Source: Calothrix sp. PCC 6303 (GTDB lineage: Bacteria; Cyanobacteriota; Cyanobacteriia; Cyanobacteriales; Nostocaceae). From it: a stretch of DNA of 64,000 nt. Positions within the stretch are counted from its first letter, which is position 1. The number at the start of each line of letters is the position of its first letter. The stretch is taken from contig NC_019751.1 in NCBI RefSeq assembly GCF_000317435.1, forward strand, positions 1,116,001 through 1,180,000, read 5' to 3'. The notes below the pieces were generated by a model, which was not told the origin of the DNA, did no database searches, and was given only the letters and a program-made list of their open reading frames with translations. The position numbers were made by a program, and so were the translations under genes. Of the stretch, positions 37,307-46,947 are shown in pieces.

Positions 37307-38161
37307 TTAATAATTATCAGATATCCATTTATACCAACTATCTAACCCTTCACCTGTCGTCGCAGATAGTTTAAAAATTTGGATTTGAGGATTGACTTGT
37401 AATGCATATTCAATACATTTTTGTACGTCAAAATTAATGTAAGGTAATAGATCGATTTTTGTCAAAATCATAACTTGGCTATTACGAAACATCTGTGGAT
37501 ATTTGATTGGTTTGTCTTCTCCTTCTGTCACTGAAAGAATCACAACTTTCGAGTTTTCTCCCAAATCAAACAAAGCTGGGCAAACAAGATTTCCAACGTT
37601 TTCTATCATCACAACAGAATCTAATGGAGGGTTTAGCTGTTGCAAACCCTGATCAATCATTTCTGCATCTAAATGACAACCTGCACCAGTATTAATTTGG
37701 ACAACTTTACAACCTGTATCTTGAATTTTTTTAGCATCATTAGTTGTTTCTTGATCGCCTTCAATTACACTAATAGTTAGCTGGCTTTTTAAATCATTAA
37801 TAGTTCGGGTCAATAAAGTTGTTTTACCAGAACCTGGAGAACTCATTAAATTGATGGCTAAAATGTTTCTACCTTTAAACCAACCACGATTTTGAGCAGC
37901 TATTAAGTTATTTTTAGCTAAAATATTTTGTTCTAAAGATATAGTTTGATTGTGTGAATGAATTGCAGTTGCTGCTAAAGTTTGCTGTTCATGTGTATGA
38001 GTTACTACAGTCCCATCTGCTAAAGTATGAGTGTGTGAATGTTGATTGTGATGATGGTGATGGTGTAAATGATCATGAGATTCAACTAATTCTACTTTTC
38101 CATTTTCCAAATTAGTAACTGTGACTTCTGCATCATCTGAACAACCGCAAGTTACACACAT
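37307..38161 (-). CDS. hypB: Hydrogenase nickel incorporation protein HypB
   Basis: The 284-residue protein has the N-terminal CGCSD cluster (MCVTCGCSD), a His-rich nickel-storing region (about residues 30-60 with HHHHHH), then a GTPase domain with P-loop SSPGSGKTTLL, IEGDQETTND, the metal-binding region INTGAGCHLD and TKIDLLPY. HypB delivers nickel, with GTP hydrolysis, to NiFe hydrogenase maturation; it may also serve urease. No hypA or other hyp genes are adjacent on either side in the window, so it is encoded apart from any hyp cluster visible here. The upstream neighbour region holds the IS element. Confidence 0.95.
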   Translation of the reverse strand: MCVTCGCSDDAEVTVTNLENGKVELVESHDHLHHHHHHNQHSHTHTLADGTVVTHTHEQQTLAATAIHSHNQTISLEQNILAKNNLIAAQNRGWFKGRNILAINLMSSPGSGKTTLLTRTINDLKSQLTISVIEGDQETTNDAKKIQDTGCKVVQINTGAGCHLDAEMIDQGLQQLNPPLDSVVMIENVGNLVCPALFDLGENSKVVILSVTEGEDKPIKYPQMFRNSQVMILTKIDLLPYINFDVQKCIEYALQVNPQIQIFKLSATTGEGLDSWYKWISDNY

Positions 38162-38730
38162 AATTTTTCTGATATCTGAGATAAATATTTGTAAGTCTTT
38201 GAGATTTTACTTATTAATAAAAATTAGGAAGAATGCTATTTTCTTTGGAAAGACAGATTATTGATTATAGAACTTACCCATAAGTAATGCGATTGCGTCA
38301 TTAGAAGTAATAGTGTGAGATTGCTTCCCTAAACTGACTCGAAAAGCGACATGCTGTTCGTTTCTTTTATGCCCTATGCTTTGCGTTTTGGTGGCAATGG
38401 GAATTTTGATTTGCGTAGGTTCTATTTATATTAGAAAAATCTCAGACTGGAAACTGTTCATAAAAACACAGAATTAGTAAAAAAAACTAAATCTGAATGA
38501 TGAAAGCAGAATGTTAATTTCTGTGATGTTAAGTACAATTTTGATTTGATTATTGTTGGCGTAGCCTGTGCTTTGCACTTAAAAATTTAAGTATATGTAG
38601 GGTATACGCACCAAAATATGGAAGACGGTGCGTTACACTTCGTGACAACACAACGCCAGTCACCTTATGTCGGGGAACCCCCCAACAGTGCTGGCTCCCC
38701 TACCTGTGTTTCATAAATCAAATATGAGTC
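38162..38730. other. Spacer with dispersed-repeat fragments
   Basis: No gene is visible in this 569-bp spacer. It carries fragments of common cyanobacterial spacer repeats, such as GGTGCGTTACACTTCGTG (about 38627-38644) and the GGGGAACCCCCC...GGCTCCCC block (about 38673-38701). Confidence 0.4.
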
Positions 38731-39279
38731 CTATAATTGAATAGCAAAGCTATCTCGTTGATGAAAATCAGCTACTTGAGCAGAATGACTTATTGCCCAA
38801 TAACTCAGGGTTTCATCTTTAAATTTAATTACACTGGTGATAGAAACATCTAATAAATCATTTATAGAAATCAGCGATTCCAAATCAAATTCTAAGGTTA
38901 ATAATAAAGTATCGGCTTTTTGATCAAACCTAAATGGGAGAAATTTGATAGTGTTTTCCTCTCTCATTCCTTGACGATAGTCGTCAAATCTATAAATATT
39001 CCAATTACCATTTGGAGAAAGATTAAATTCCCAGTACCCAGGAGAATCTTTAATTCCTAAAAACAACTCAAAACATGTTTCTTCCCAAAGTTCATTTTGA
39101 CGAATTGGTAAATTATTGCCTTGAGGTATGATAACTTCTGCTATATCACCAATAACTTGATAGTTAATTACCAACTTATTGCGATTTCGCGCAATATTTC
39201 CGATAATTTTTAGATTCAATCCTAAATCTTGGATTTGCTGTAGTTTAAATGGTAGTAGAGAAAAAGCTTGCTGATTCAT
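38731..39279 (-). CDS. DOMON-like domain protein
   Basis: The 182-residue protein matches the cyanobacterial DOMON-like pattern: a beta-rich fold with LWEETCFELFLG, YWEFNLSPNGNWNIYRFDDYRQGMR and a terminal YWAISHSAQVADFHQRDSF. DOMON-like domains bind sugars or haem; the ligand cannot be told from sequence. There is no signal peptide. Its ATG overlaps the stop of the upstream kinase gene by ATGA (39276-39279), so the two are translationally coupled and likely act in one pathway. Confidence 0.8.
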   Translation of the reverse strand: MNQQAFSLLPFKLQQIQDLGLNLKIIGNIARNRNKLVINYQVIGDIAEVIIPQGNNLPIRQNELWEETCFELFLGIKDSPGYWEFNLSPNGNWNIYRFDDYRQGMREENTIKFLPFRFDQKADTLLLTLEFDLESLISINDLLDVSITSVIKFKDETLSYWAISHSAQVADFHQRDSFAIQL

Positions 39280-40376
39280 CGAAGTTCGTGGATGATGTTA
39301 CAAATAGAAACTTCCTGAGATTCAATACTTTCGGTAAGTTTGAATTGTACTAACGCTCTGGCTAAATTGTGTTCTGGATATTTAGTTTTAAAATAGATAT
39401 CACCAGCTAAATGATCAGTAAAAAATCGTAGTCCCAATTCAAACGCAATCAAACGAATACCGTCATATATATATTTGTAATCAGCATCTGTGAGAAAATT
39501 TTTGGCAACACCAAGATAACCTTGGAGTACAGTTTGACAAATATCAGTATCAAAAACAACATTCTCCCAGGTTTGAGTTTCTTCTCCTAGAGAATTGCAA
39601 CTAGAACGAAGACAATCACCAATATCATAATGGATTAAACCGGGCTTAACTGTATCCAAATCGATGATGCTAATGCCTTCCCCCGTGACATTATCAATCA
39701 TGATATTATTGACTTTGGGGTCGCCGTGGGTTGGACGCAAACATAGTTGTCCTTGAGATTTGCCATTTTCTAAGACATGCGCCCAGTTTACGCGATCGCG
39801 TACAAAGTCTAAACAGTATTTTACGTCAGTTGATGGATTTTTAGGGTTATGTAGTTGCAAAACCTGATGATAATTTTCTAAATATCTAGGTGTAATATGG
39901 AATCCTGGTAAAGTATCAGCCAATTGTTCGCAGGGTAAATCACTAATCAGGTTATGAAACATTCCCAAAACGTAACCCACCTCATTCCCATGCTGATTAT
40001 CCTGAACTGTATCAAAGGTTGTCGCACCTTCAATAAAACTAATCGCTCGCCAAAATGAACCGTTAGAATCAATTATGTAGTCCTGCTGTTCCTGTGTCTT
40101 CAATACCAGGGGGATTTCCCAGCGACGGTTATTAGCAAAAGGATATTTTTTGACTTTTTGATCAATATGCTGGGTAAAAACATTCATGTTCTGCATCACT
40201 AACTCTGGTTGATGAAAAACTTGAGTATTGATTCGCTGGAGAATAAAATGCTTGTTTTCAGAAACATCCAAGGTGACTAAATAGGTACCGTTAATATTTC
40301 CATTCCCAAATTCTTGGACATCAATCACGGAACCATATAGTTGAAATTCCTTGGCAATTTTAGTTAGATTATTCAA
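39276..40376 (-). CDS. Aminoglycoside-phosphotransferase-fold kinase (NahK-like)
   Basis: The 366-residue protein has a choline/APH-kinase fold: an N-terminal GNGNINGTYLV strand pair, HFILQRIN with the ATP-contacting lysine replaced by an Arg-type residue, the catalytic HGDPKVNNIMID and IDLDTVKPGLIHYDIGD with the metal-binding Asp residues. The HGD-x-K-x-NN and DLDTV motifs resemble N-acetylhexosamine 1-kinase, so a sugar 1-kinase is the best guess. It starts at TTG 40376, as no in-frame ATG lies near the N-terminus. It is coupled to the DOMON-like gene by an ATGA overlap. Confidence 0.82.
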   Translation of the reverse strand: MNNLTKIAKEFQLYGSVIDVQEFGNGNINGTYLVTLDVSENKHFILQRINTQVFHQPELVMQNMNVFTQHIDQKVKKYPFANNRRWEIPLVLKTQEQQDYIIDSNGSFWRAISFIEGATTFDTVQDNQHGNEVGYVLGMFHNLISDLPCEQLADTLPGFHITPRYLENYHQVLQLHNPKNPSTDVKYCLDFVRDRVNWAHVLENGKSQGQLCLRPTHGDPKVNNIMIDNVTGEGISIIDLDTVKPGLIHYDIGDCLRSSCNSLGEETQTWENVVFDTDICQTVLQGYLGVAKNFLTDADYKYIYDGIRLIAFELGLRFFTDHLAGDIYFKTKYPEHNLARALVQFKLTESIESQEVSICNIIHELR

Positions 40377-40669
40377 GGCTTTGCTGTTGAAGATAGTTGA
40401 TTACAGCAATTTTAATCTATTTGAATCACACATCAATACCAAAACTGTGTTTGGAAGTTCTAGCGAAACGTCTCGATGAAAAATAAATAGACAAGGTTTT
40501 AACTTCATTTCACCTGATTCTCAGGGAAAAATCAGGAATCAGATCCATGCTGATAAATAAGAAAGGCAGAGAAACTATTGACATCAAATTCAGATGTTTC
40601 AAGTGATTCTATAGCCTATCAAATTAACACTTTAATCCCATCCCTTTTCACTCAAGGATTTCAAAAATC

Positions 40670-41101
40670 ATGCAACTCAAAAATATCGCCACAATTGTCG
40701 CTCTTACAGGTTTTATTGCAATTGGTAGTGCTTCAGTCAATGGATTTAACTCGCAATCAAATCAAGCAGTAGCAAAAGAAATAAATATAATGACAGTCAA
40801 AACTTCTCAAAATAATGCATCTGTCAAAGAGGCAAAAAAAGATGCAACAGGTTTGACTGTTTCTCAAAAAATTGAAATGCTAACTAAGCACAAAGGTATG
40901 TTTGGTAGCGGAGATGAGTTACGTCGTTATTTCTTTGGTGATTTAGACCCAATTTCTGTTCAACCAGGTGGTGCGGGGATGGTTGTGAATTTATATAATA
41001 AAGCTAATAATACAACCTTTGCTTATTGTTCTACTTATGATGTAGTAGTTGCTGTCAAATCAGGTAAAGTAAAAATGTTTGAAGCTAGTGAAGTTAAATA
41101 A
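40670..41101 (+). CDS. Small exported hypothetical protein
   Basis: The 143-residue protein has an N-terminal signal peptide (MQLKNIATIVALTGFIAIGSASVNG) and then a mostly polar, Lys-rich mature region. The C-terminal part contains GMFGSGDELRRYFFGDLDPISVQ and TFAYCSTYDVVVAVKSG, which could form a small beta domain. I do not recognise the family. It is isolated, followed by a MITE copy 22 bp after its stop. Confidence 0.6.
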   Translation: MQLKNIATIVALTGFIAIGSASVNGFNSQSNQAVAKEINIMTVKTSQNNASVKEAKKDATGLTVSQKIEMLTKHKGMFGSGDELRRYFFGDLDPISVQPGGAGMVVNLYNKANNTTFAYCSTYDVVVAVKSGKVKMFEASEVK

Positions 41102-41123
41102 TTAACGAACTTTGGGGGTTTAA

Positions 41124-41247
41124 GAGACTTCCAAATAAAAAAATATCCCAAAATTTATTGTGGTGCAGGCATCTTGCCTGCTACTAATGCAAGAACAGGC
41201 AAGATGCCTATCCCACAATATTGGATCATCTTTTTTGTGGAGTCCTC
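41124..41247. mobile_element. MITE-like element, copy C
   Basis: This 124-bp copy begins GAGACTTCC and ends GGAGTCCTC, with a hairpin of GCAGGCATCTTGCCTGC and ACAGGCAAGATGCCT. It starts 22 bp after the preceding stop codon. The ends are more degenerate than in copy A. Confidence 0.6.
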
Positions 41248-41418
41248 TAAGTCCCTTACCTAACGATGGCAGCATGTTGTGTGTCTATTACTTAAACATG
41301 ATTTAAATCATAGACAACAGAGCAGGAGAAATAGACATCTCTAGAAATGTTTTTCTAAACTTATTCATTAAAGGTTTTTAGAAACACATAATTTCTTCCA
41401 GAGATGTCTAATTGCTTT

Positions 41419-41787
41419 CTAAGCTCTTTTTTTATCTTGTTTGAAATCTTGCTTAAAGCTGAAATCATCATCATCATTACTTGTCACAATACCGTGAACC
41501 CCAATAGCTGCAATCAATGCACCGATAAATCCCCAAGTACCATCGCTAAAAGCGTTGATACGATGTGACAAACTGCGATGATAGGCAAAATCCAGTTGTC
41601 GAGTACTGCCACCTCCATCCCGTGCTAATCTTTCGATATAGTCTTCGGTTCTGTTTAGGGCGTTGTAATCGGCATCATAGGAATAAAGTGACGAACCCAT
41701 GATGATTAAACCGGGAATTACAAGACTAATTAAGAGAATTGCTCTACCTGCACTCATACGACCTCGTTGCGTGATATATGCAATCAT
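41419..41787 (-). CDS. Small two-helix membrane protein, unknown
   Basis: The 122-residue protein has two hydrophobic segments (ILLISLVIPGLIIMGSSLY, about 18-36, and WGFIGALIAAIGVHGIV, about 84-100) separated by a polar, charged loop, and a Lys/Asp-rich C-terminal tail. I do not recognise the family. It is preceded on its own strand by AT-rich DNA and lies divergently from the M23 peptidase gene. Confidence 0.55.
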   Translation of the reverse strand: MIAYITQRGRMSAGRAILLISLVIPGLIIMGSSLYSYDADYNALNRTEDYIERLARDGGGSTRQLDFAYHRSLSHRINAFSDGTWGFIGALIAAIGVHGIVTSNDDDDFSFKQDFKQDKKRA

Positions 41788-41919
41788 GCTGACATAGGCA
41801 TATATTTATGTTCGTATCTGACAAACAATTGCCAATTTGCCAAAAGGTTGTGATTTTACAGATTTTTTTGGGAACAATACTGTTGGTTTTTGCAGCCTGC
41901 TTTTGCTTAATTTAACAGT

Positions 41920-43131
41920 ATGAAACGCTTGAATATCAAAAGAAAGCAATTATTTTTAGGATTGGTTGGGGTTTTGAGTTGTGCTTTTTACATCTTGATG
42001 GCTTCTTTGTCAACACCAACATGGGGAGAATTACCAGTAGAGAATGCTCCAATTGAGACATTGCGGCAGCAACAAAAACAGGTAAAGCAGCAAAAACAAC
42101 AAGTTATTCAAGAACGCGATCGCATAACCAATTTACAGGATGCAGCCCAAACTCGTCTTAATGGTTTAGAGCAAAATCTCCAAACCACAGAAAATCATAT
42201 TCAAGATAGCGAAACTCGCCTTCAGCAAGCAACTACACGTCTTCAACAACTCCAAGCAGATTTGGCTGTGGCGGAAAGTTCCTATGCTGCAAGACAAAAT
42301 GCTACAGTGGCGCGGTTACGCTTCCTGCAACGTTCTCCCACTAGTCTTGGTTGGACTGTTTTACTTCAAAGTCGCAGTATCAATGACTTTTTGAACCGTC
42401 GGCAACATTTGAAACAAGTTTACCAAGCAGATCAAAAAATTTTACAGGTATTGACAGCCGAAGCAAACCAAATTATTCAACAAAAAACTGGTGTTGAACA
42501 GGTAAAAAACGAAATCGATTTGATTCGGCAACAACTATTAGCCCAAAAAAGTGACTACCAAACCCAAGCCGCATCCCAGCAAGAACTAGTGCTGAGATTA
42601 AATAGCGATCGCATTGCCCTCGCAGCAGCCGAAAATCAACTAGAACAAGATTCCCAATCTTTAACCAGCCTGATTCAACAGAAAATAGCAATTTCCCAAG
42701 CCCGTGAAGCAGCAGCAAAAGCCCTAGGTAAAAAATTCACCAGCGGTACTGGTATCTTTGGCTTCCCTAGTGACGCTAGTATCAGTAGTTCCTTTGGCTG
42801 GCGAATCCATCCCATTCTCGGCTATCGTCGCTTTCATTCTGGAATCGACTTTGCAGGTAATTATGGTAGTCCCATTCGAGCGGCAGATTCGGGAACTGTG
42901 ATTTTTGCTGGCTGGTACGGTGGTTATGGAAGAGCCGTAATTATCGATCATGGTAAAGGCATCAGCACCCTTTACGGACATAGTAGCGAACTATTTGTTA
43001 CCGAAGGTCAGTCAATCCAACGTGGACAGCAAATCGCCGCCATCGGCTCCTCCGGATTATCCACAGGTCCCCATCTGCACTTTGAAGTCCGTCGGGATGG
43101 CACGCCAATTGACCCCGCAGGGTTTTTATAA
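41920..43131 (+). CDS. M23-family peptidase with coiled coil (EnvC/NlpD-like)
   Basis: The 403-residue protein starts with a hydrophobic segment (LFLGLVGVLSCAFYILMASL) and a long coiled coil rich in Gln/Lys/Arg (about residues 45-260). A C-terminal LytM/M23 domain follows with metal ligands in HSGIDFA (His and Asp) and GPHLHFEVR (the HxH pair), plus GHSSELFVTEGQSI. It should cleave peptidoglycan cross-links or activate amidases during cell separation, in the periplasm. It is convergent with the AAA ATPase gene, the stops being 17 bp apart. Confidence 0.88.
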   Translation: MKRLNIKRKQLFLGLVGVLSCAFYILMASLSTPTWGELPVENAPIETLRQQQKQVKQQKQQVIQERDRITNLQDAAQTRLNGLEQNLQTTENHIQDSETRLQQATTRLQQLQADLAVAESSYAARQNATVARLRFLQRSPTSLGWTVLLQSRSINDFLNRRQHLKQVYQADQKILQVLTAEANQIIQQKTGVEQVKNEIDLIRQQLLAQKSDYQTQAASQQELVLRLNSDRIALAAAENQLEQDSQSLTSLIQQKIAISQAREAAAKALGKKFTSGTGIFGFPSDASISSSFGWRIHPILGYRRFHSGIDFAGNYGSPIRAADSGTVIFAGWYGGYGRAVIIDHGKGISTLYGHSSELFVTEGQSIQRGQQIAAIGSSGLSTGPHLHFEVRRDGTPIDPAGFL

Positions 43132-43148
43132 AACTCGTTTGACACAAG

Positions 43149-44495
43149 TCAAATTTTCAAATACTTCAAAATATCATCATATAAACCCCCCTCGTTGGAG
43201 TAGAGGGCGTAATTTCGAGCGGTTGCAAACCATTCTTTCGTGGAGGGTTTAACGCTGGCTGCTGCTGACACCAAATCTTTTGTGATTAATGGTTTGGGAA
43301 TTCCAAATTTAATTGCTTCCTGTAACTTCCTTTCCACTGCCACATCAACCACTGCTTTTAAATCTGCACCGGAAAAATGTTCAGTCTTCTTACTCACATA
43401 ATTGTAGTCAATATCATCAACAGGCTTACCTTGACACAGTAACCTTAAAATTGATTCTCTACCGACTCTATCTGGTGGTGGAACAAATAGAATCCGGTCA
43501 AAACGACCCGGACGACGAAAAGCACTATCTAAGTGCCAGGGGGCATTTGTAGCAGCTAAAATTAAGACCCCATCATTGGAACTTTTGACACCATCCAATT
43601 CTGAGAGAAATTGATTGATCACCATTCGACTAGAACTTTGTTTGAGATCAGTTCGATTGGCTGCAAGTGCGTCAACTTCATCGAAGAATAACACGCAGGG
43701 TTGGTGATCGCGGGCTTGTTCAAAAATTTCGTGTAAATTGCGCTCACTATTTCCTAGCCACATGTCGAGAACATCATTGATGCCGACTGAGATAAAATTG
43801 GAATGTGTTTCTCCAGCGGTGGCACGAGCTAAGTATGTTTTTCCACATCCTGGGGGACCATAAAGAAGGATTCCACCACCAATGGTTTTACCGTAAGCTC
43901 GATATAATTCTGGTTTGGTGAGAGGATAAATTATTTTCAGGCGAATTTCATCTTTAACTGTATCCATTCCTCCGACATCTTGGAAGGAAACTTCAGGACG
44001 TTCTAAATTGCTATCGCCAAACTCCATTAAATCATCCGTAGTTGGATCTGTGACTCGATTCGCAATTGCATCTCGACTAGGATAATTTGGCTCAATTCCC
44101 AAAAGTTGGGCTAAATCCAAATCAGCCACTTTGTTATCAACTGCGATCGCATTTTCATATTGTCTCGTAGCCTGCTGTAATGCACCGGCATTTAACAACA
44201 AACGGGCATGGAGTATGTAGGCAAGCGCTGGACATTCGGAACGTTTAACTAAATCCTCAACAATCACCAAACTTTGAGATTGTTTTCCCTGTTGATAAAA
44301 ACTTTTAGCTAAACCCAGCTTTAAATCCACGGCTTCTGGTTTCAAAACTAAAGCATAGCGATATTCTTGCTCGGCTTCTTGAGCTAATTCTAAACTCAAA
44401 AGCGTATCTGCTAAATGTTGTCTGAGGGGTACGTTATCGGGAGAGAATTGTAAAGCCTCACGCAAAGCCCGTACCGTGTCCTGGCTAGTGGTCAT
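43149..44495 (-). CDS. TPR-AAA ATPase
   Basis: The 448-residue protein has an N-terminal TPR region (about 1-150) with LRQHLADTLLSLELAQEAEQEYRYAL, followed by an AAA ATPase domain. It shows Walker A GPPGCGKT, Walker B LFFDEVDA, sensor 1 AATN and the arginine finger in FRRPGRFDR. It has one AAA domain only, so it is likely a hexameric unfoldase or remodelling factor with TPR-recruited clients; the client is unknown. No protease domain is attached. The stop overlaps nothing and lies 17 bp from the convergent M23 gene. Confidence 0.88.
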   Translation of the reverse strand: MTTSQDTVRALREALQFSPDNVPLRQHLADTLLSLELAQEAEQEYRYALVLKPEAVDLKLGLAKSFYQQGKQSQSLVIVEDLVKRSECPALAYILHARLLLNAGALQQATRQYENAIAVDNKVADLDLAQLLGIEPNYPSRDAIANRVTDPTTDDLMEFGDSNLERPEVSFQDVGGMDTVKDEIRLKIIYPLTKPELYRAYGKTIGGGILLYGPPGCGKTYLARATAGETHSNFISVGINDVLDMWLGNSERNLHEIFEQARDHQPCVLFFDEVDALAANRTDLKQSSSRMVINQFLSELDGVKSSNDGVLILAATNAPWHLDSAFRRPGRFDRILFVPPPDRVGRESILRLLCQGKPVDDIDYNYVSKKTEHFSGADLKAVVDVAVERKLQEAIKFGIPKPLITKDLVSAAASVKPSTKEWFATARNYALYSNEGGLYDDILKYLKI

Positions 44496-44684
44496 ATCGG
44501 TTTTTACTTAGTAGGTCGCAGAACCAATCAATTATTTTAAGGCAGTAAATCCCATCATAAGCAATTTAAAATCTAAACATGACCCCTGAAAAGGCTCATA
44601 ATTTAAGCATAACAAGCGCTAGGGATATTTATAGCGCTGATGCTTTGAGTTTGAATAAAGCACAACTTAGGACAAACAGTTATT

Positions 44685-44806
44685 TAGGGACTAGCTGCGC
44701 TACAAAGCATCCCAATCTTTTCGGGCAAGACTTCGGCATGAGCGCTCAGTCCTTCCACAGGCTCAGGAACCATCGAACGCTGCCCAAACCATAGAATATT
44801 TTATTT
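44685..44806. mobile_element. Composite MITE-like element, copy D
   Basis: This copy keeps TTAGGGACTA at one end, then TCGGGCAAGA, TGCCCAAACC and AGAATATTTTATTT at the other. A 50-bp insert (44731-44780), beginning CTTCGGCATGAGCGC and ending GAACGC, splits the arm at GGGCAAGA/TGCCCAAAC. The same insertion point is used in copy E at 62589. The right end lies against the carboxypeptidase stop codon. Confidence 0.6.
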
Positions 44807-45641
44807 ACTTCTGAACTGGCTTGAGATTTCTCGCTTTATAAAACATCTCCAAACTGCGGGTATCACCGACAAAACGCCAGTGCCATGGCTCATAACTTAC
44901 ACCTTGGGGGTTGTCTTTGGGAAAGGACATCTCAAAGTAGAATTTGGGAGAATTTTCTACTAACCATTGATATGCTTTGGTTCGCTCGAAGTTGCTGTTT
45001 AAATTTGTTGATGGAACAGCCCCATCTCCAATGTCAACTGCGTAACCTGTGTGGTGTTCGCTGTAACCAGGGGGTGCTGATAAAGAAGCCCGTTCTGCGG
45101 GTGTTTGGTTGCGTTGGGCAGCAATACCAAAAAATAGGGTTTCTTGTTCTTTAATAGAGCGAAATGCCGAAATTGGTACTAATTTTACTCCTGCACTGCG
45201 GGCTGCTTGTTGCATTGCCAAAAATTGCTGTGCGGCAGAGTTGATCATTCGATAACGTCCATCGCTAGAAATGGCTGCTAGTTCTGACTCTGGGGCTTCT
45301 GTGTAGGGTAAATGTCCTAGTAAAGAGCCATTTACTTTGGCTTGATCAGTATCCGGGTCACTTGGTGATGGTTCAGCCACCGTAGATGTAGCTGGTGGTG
45401 CTTCCTGACTAGCCTTGTTTTTGGGTGCGACGCTTGCGCGACGTGAGTCGTTGGCAAAAAACAAAAAACCACTGAGTGTTGCCAATACAATAAACCCTAC
45501 AGTTCCACCCAAAATCAAAATTGGTAATCGAATGGAGGTTTTCGGCGCTACATCAGGGGTATCGCGTAACGCTGCCGGGATATCGTCACCGGAATTGGGA
45601 GATGATTTTTTCGGCTTTCCTGAAAAACCAGCGTTACTCAA
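44805..45641 (-). CDS. D-alanyl-D-alanine carboxypeptidase (VanY/M15B family)
   Basis: The 278-residue protein has a cytoplasmic N-terminus, one transmembrane helix (ILILGGTVGFIVLATLSGFLFF, about 43-64), a Ser/Pro-rich linker and an M15 peptidase domain. The zinc-binding motifs are visible: SEHHTGYAVDIG and EPWHWRFVG, with SAFRSIKEQETLF ahead. VanY-type enzymes trim the terminal D-Ala of peptidoglycan peptides in the periplasm. It is followed by a repeat remnant right at its stop codon, see the findings. Confidence 0.88.
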   Translation of the reverse strand: MSNAGFSGKPKKSSPNSGDDIPAALRDTPDVAPKTSIRLPILILGGTVGFIVLATLSGFLFFANDSRRASVAPKNKASQEAPPATSTVAEPSPSDPDTDQAKVNGSLLGHLPYTEAPESELAAISSDGRYRMINSAAQQFLAMQQAARSAGVKLVPISAFRSIKEQETLFFGIAAQRNQTPAERASLSAPPGYSEHHTGYAVDIGDGAVPSTNLNSNFERTKAYQWLVENSPKFYFEMSFPKDNPQGVSYEPWHWRFVGDTRSLEMFYKARNLKPVQK

Positions 45642-45946
45642 GGGCTAACTCCTGTTTTGTTGCAATGACCATAAACCATAACGATTGTAGACTGAAGAGT
45701 AATTAACACAAATATCTAAGTGAGTGGTGAGTAGGAAGTAGGGAGTAGTAAAGAAGACAGTTACATGTACGATGGTGATTTTTTCATTTGGACTGCCTCT
45801 TTTGACTAACGTCGGAAATTATTTTTTGATCAGAACAACGTACAAATCTCACTCCTACTTTTTCAAGTTGCCTCCTTTGTCCCCGCGTTTTTTCTTCTTT
45901 CTCCTATTTTTTCCTATCATCCGCCAATAGTTTATCTTTTCTTGAA
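45642..45946. other. Spacer with short STRR-like run
   Basis: A GTGAGTAGGAAGTAGGGAGTAG run (about 45724-45750) is the only pattern visible in this divergent spacer of 305 bp. No gene is seen. Confidence 0.4.
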
Positions 45947-46879
45947 ATGGCAAATCTTCCAGAACTATATATCAAGTTGGTGGGATTAGTATTGCTTGGT
46001 TTTATCCTAGGACGCATACTACCATCAATAGTCCCGCTTAGATTGGGACAGTTTCTTTTTTGGTTTGGGGTTCCCATCAGTGTCGTGGCATTTCTCCGCA
46101 AGGCTGATTTGTCAGGGCAAATTTGGGTTGCACCTGCGGTTGCATATGTTGCGCTTTTTCTGGGTGTTGTTTTAGCTTGGTTGGCAATTAAGTGTCAAGG
46201 GTATTTTGGTAAAAAGCAAAAAACCTCATTGCCTAAGTCAACCCAAGGTAGTTTAATTTTGACATCAATGGTAGGAAATACAGGCTATCTGGGTTATCCG
46301 ATCGCCTTATCAATTGTTGGGACTGAATACTTTGCTTGGGCTTTATTTTATGATCTTTTAGGAAGTACCATCGGTGCCTATGGTTTGGGGGTGTTGATAG
46401 CTGCTTGGTTTGGTGAAGAGCAAAAAAGCTACTGGCAAATGGCTAAAGTGATTTTAATTAATCCGACTCTATGGAGTTTTGGATTGGGTTTACAGTTGCG
46501 GCAGGTGCATTTATCTAGCTTAACTATTTTATGTTTGGATACTTTGGCTTGGACAGCTTTGACTGCGGCTTTAACTTTGATTGGGATGCGGCTAAGTCAA
46601 ATTCAATCCTGGGATAGTTTGCCTTTAGCTGCTGTGAGTGTCGCCGTCAAGATGATAATTGTCCCTTTGATCATCAGCGCTTTTTTGCCCCTATTGGGAA
46701 TTACTGGGAAAACAGCCCTAGTTATTATTTTACAGATGGCAATGCCTCCAGCGTTCGCTTCCTTAATCCTGGCTGAAGCTTTTAATCTTGATCGGCAGTT
46801 GACTGTCAGTGCGATCGCGCTCGGCTCGGCATTCATATTATTAACTTTACCAGTTTGGATCCTGATTACTGGCAACTAA
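45947..46879 (+). CDS. AEC-family (auxin efflux carrier type) transporter
   Basis: The 310-residue integral membrane protein has about ten hydrophobic helices. It matches the AEC family: LLGFILGRILP near the start, MVGNTGYLGYPIALS in the middle, and the C-terminal AMPPAFASLILAEAFN, a classic AEC signature. Members export small organic anions; the substrate is unknown. The ATG start leads directly into the first helix. It lies upstream of speD but with a separate promoter region between them. Confidence 0.87.
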   Translation: MANLPELYIKLVGLVLLGFILGRILPSIVPLRLGQFLFWFGVPISVVAFLRKADLSGQIWVAPAVAYVALFLGVVLAWLAIKCQGYFGKKQKTSLPKSTQGSLILTSMVGNTGYLGYPIALSIVGTEYFAWALFYDLLGSTIGAYGLGVLIAAWFGEEQKSYWQMAKVILINPTLWSFGLGLQLRQVHLSSLTILCLDTLAWTALTAALTLIGMRLSQIQSWDSLPLAAVSVAVKMIIVPLIISAFLPLLGITGKTALVIILQMAMPPAFASLILAEAFNLDRQLTVSAIALGSAFILLTLPVWILITGN

Positions 46880-46904
46880 CAAAACATCATTTCAAAAAAA
46901 CTTG

Positions 46905-46931
46905 TTGACTCCCGAAAAAAACTGCTATGAT
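46905..46931 (+). promoter_or_regulatory. Candidate promoter of speD (extended -10)
   Basis: TTGACT (46905-46910) and an extended -10, TGCTATGAT (46923-46931), precede a leader of about 105 nt. The 15-bp spacing is short, but the TGn extension compensates in sigma70 promoters. Confidence 0.4.
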
Positions 46932-46947
46932 AGTTGGCTTGTGGGAA

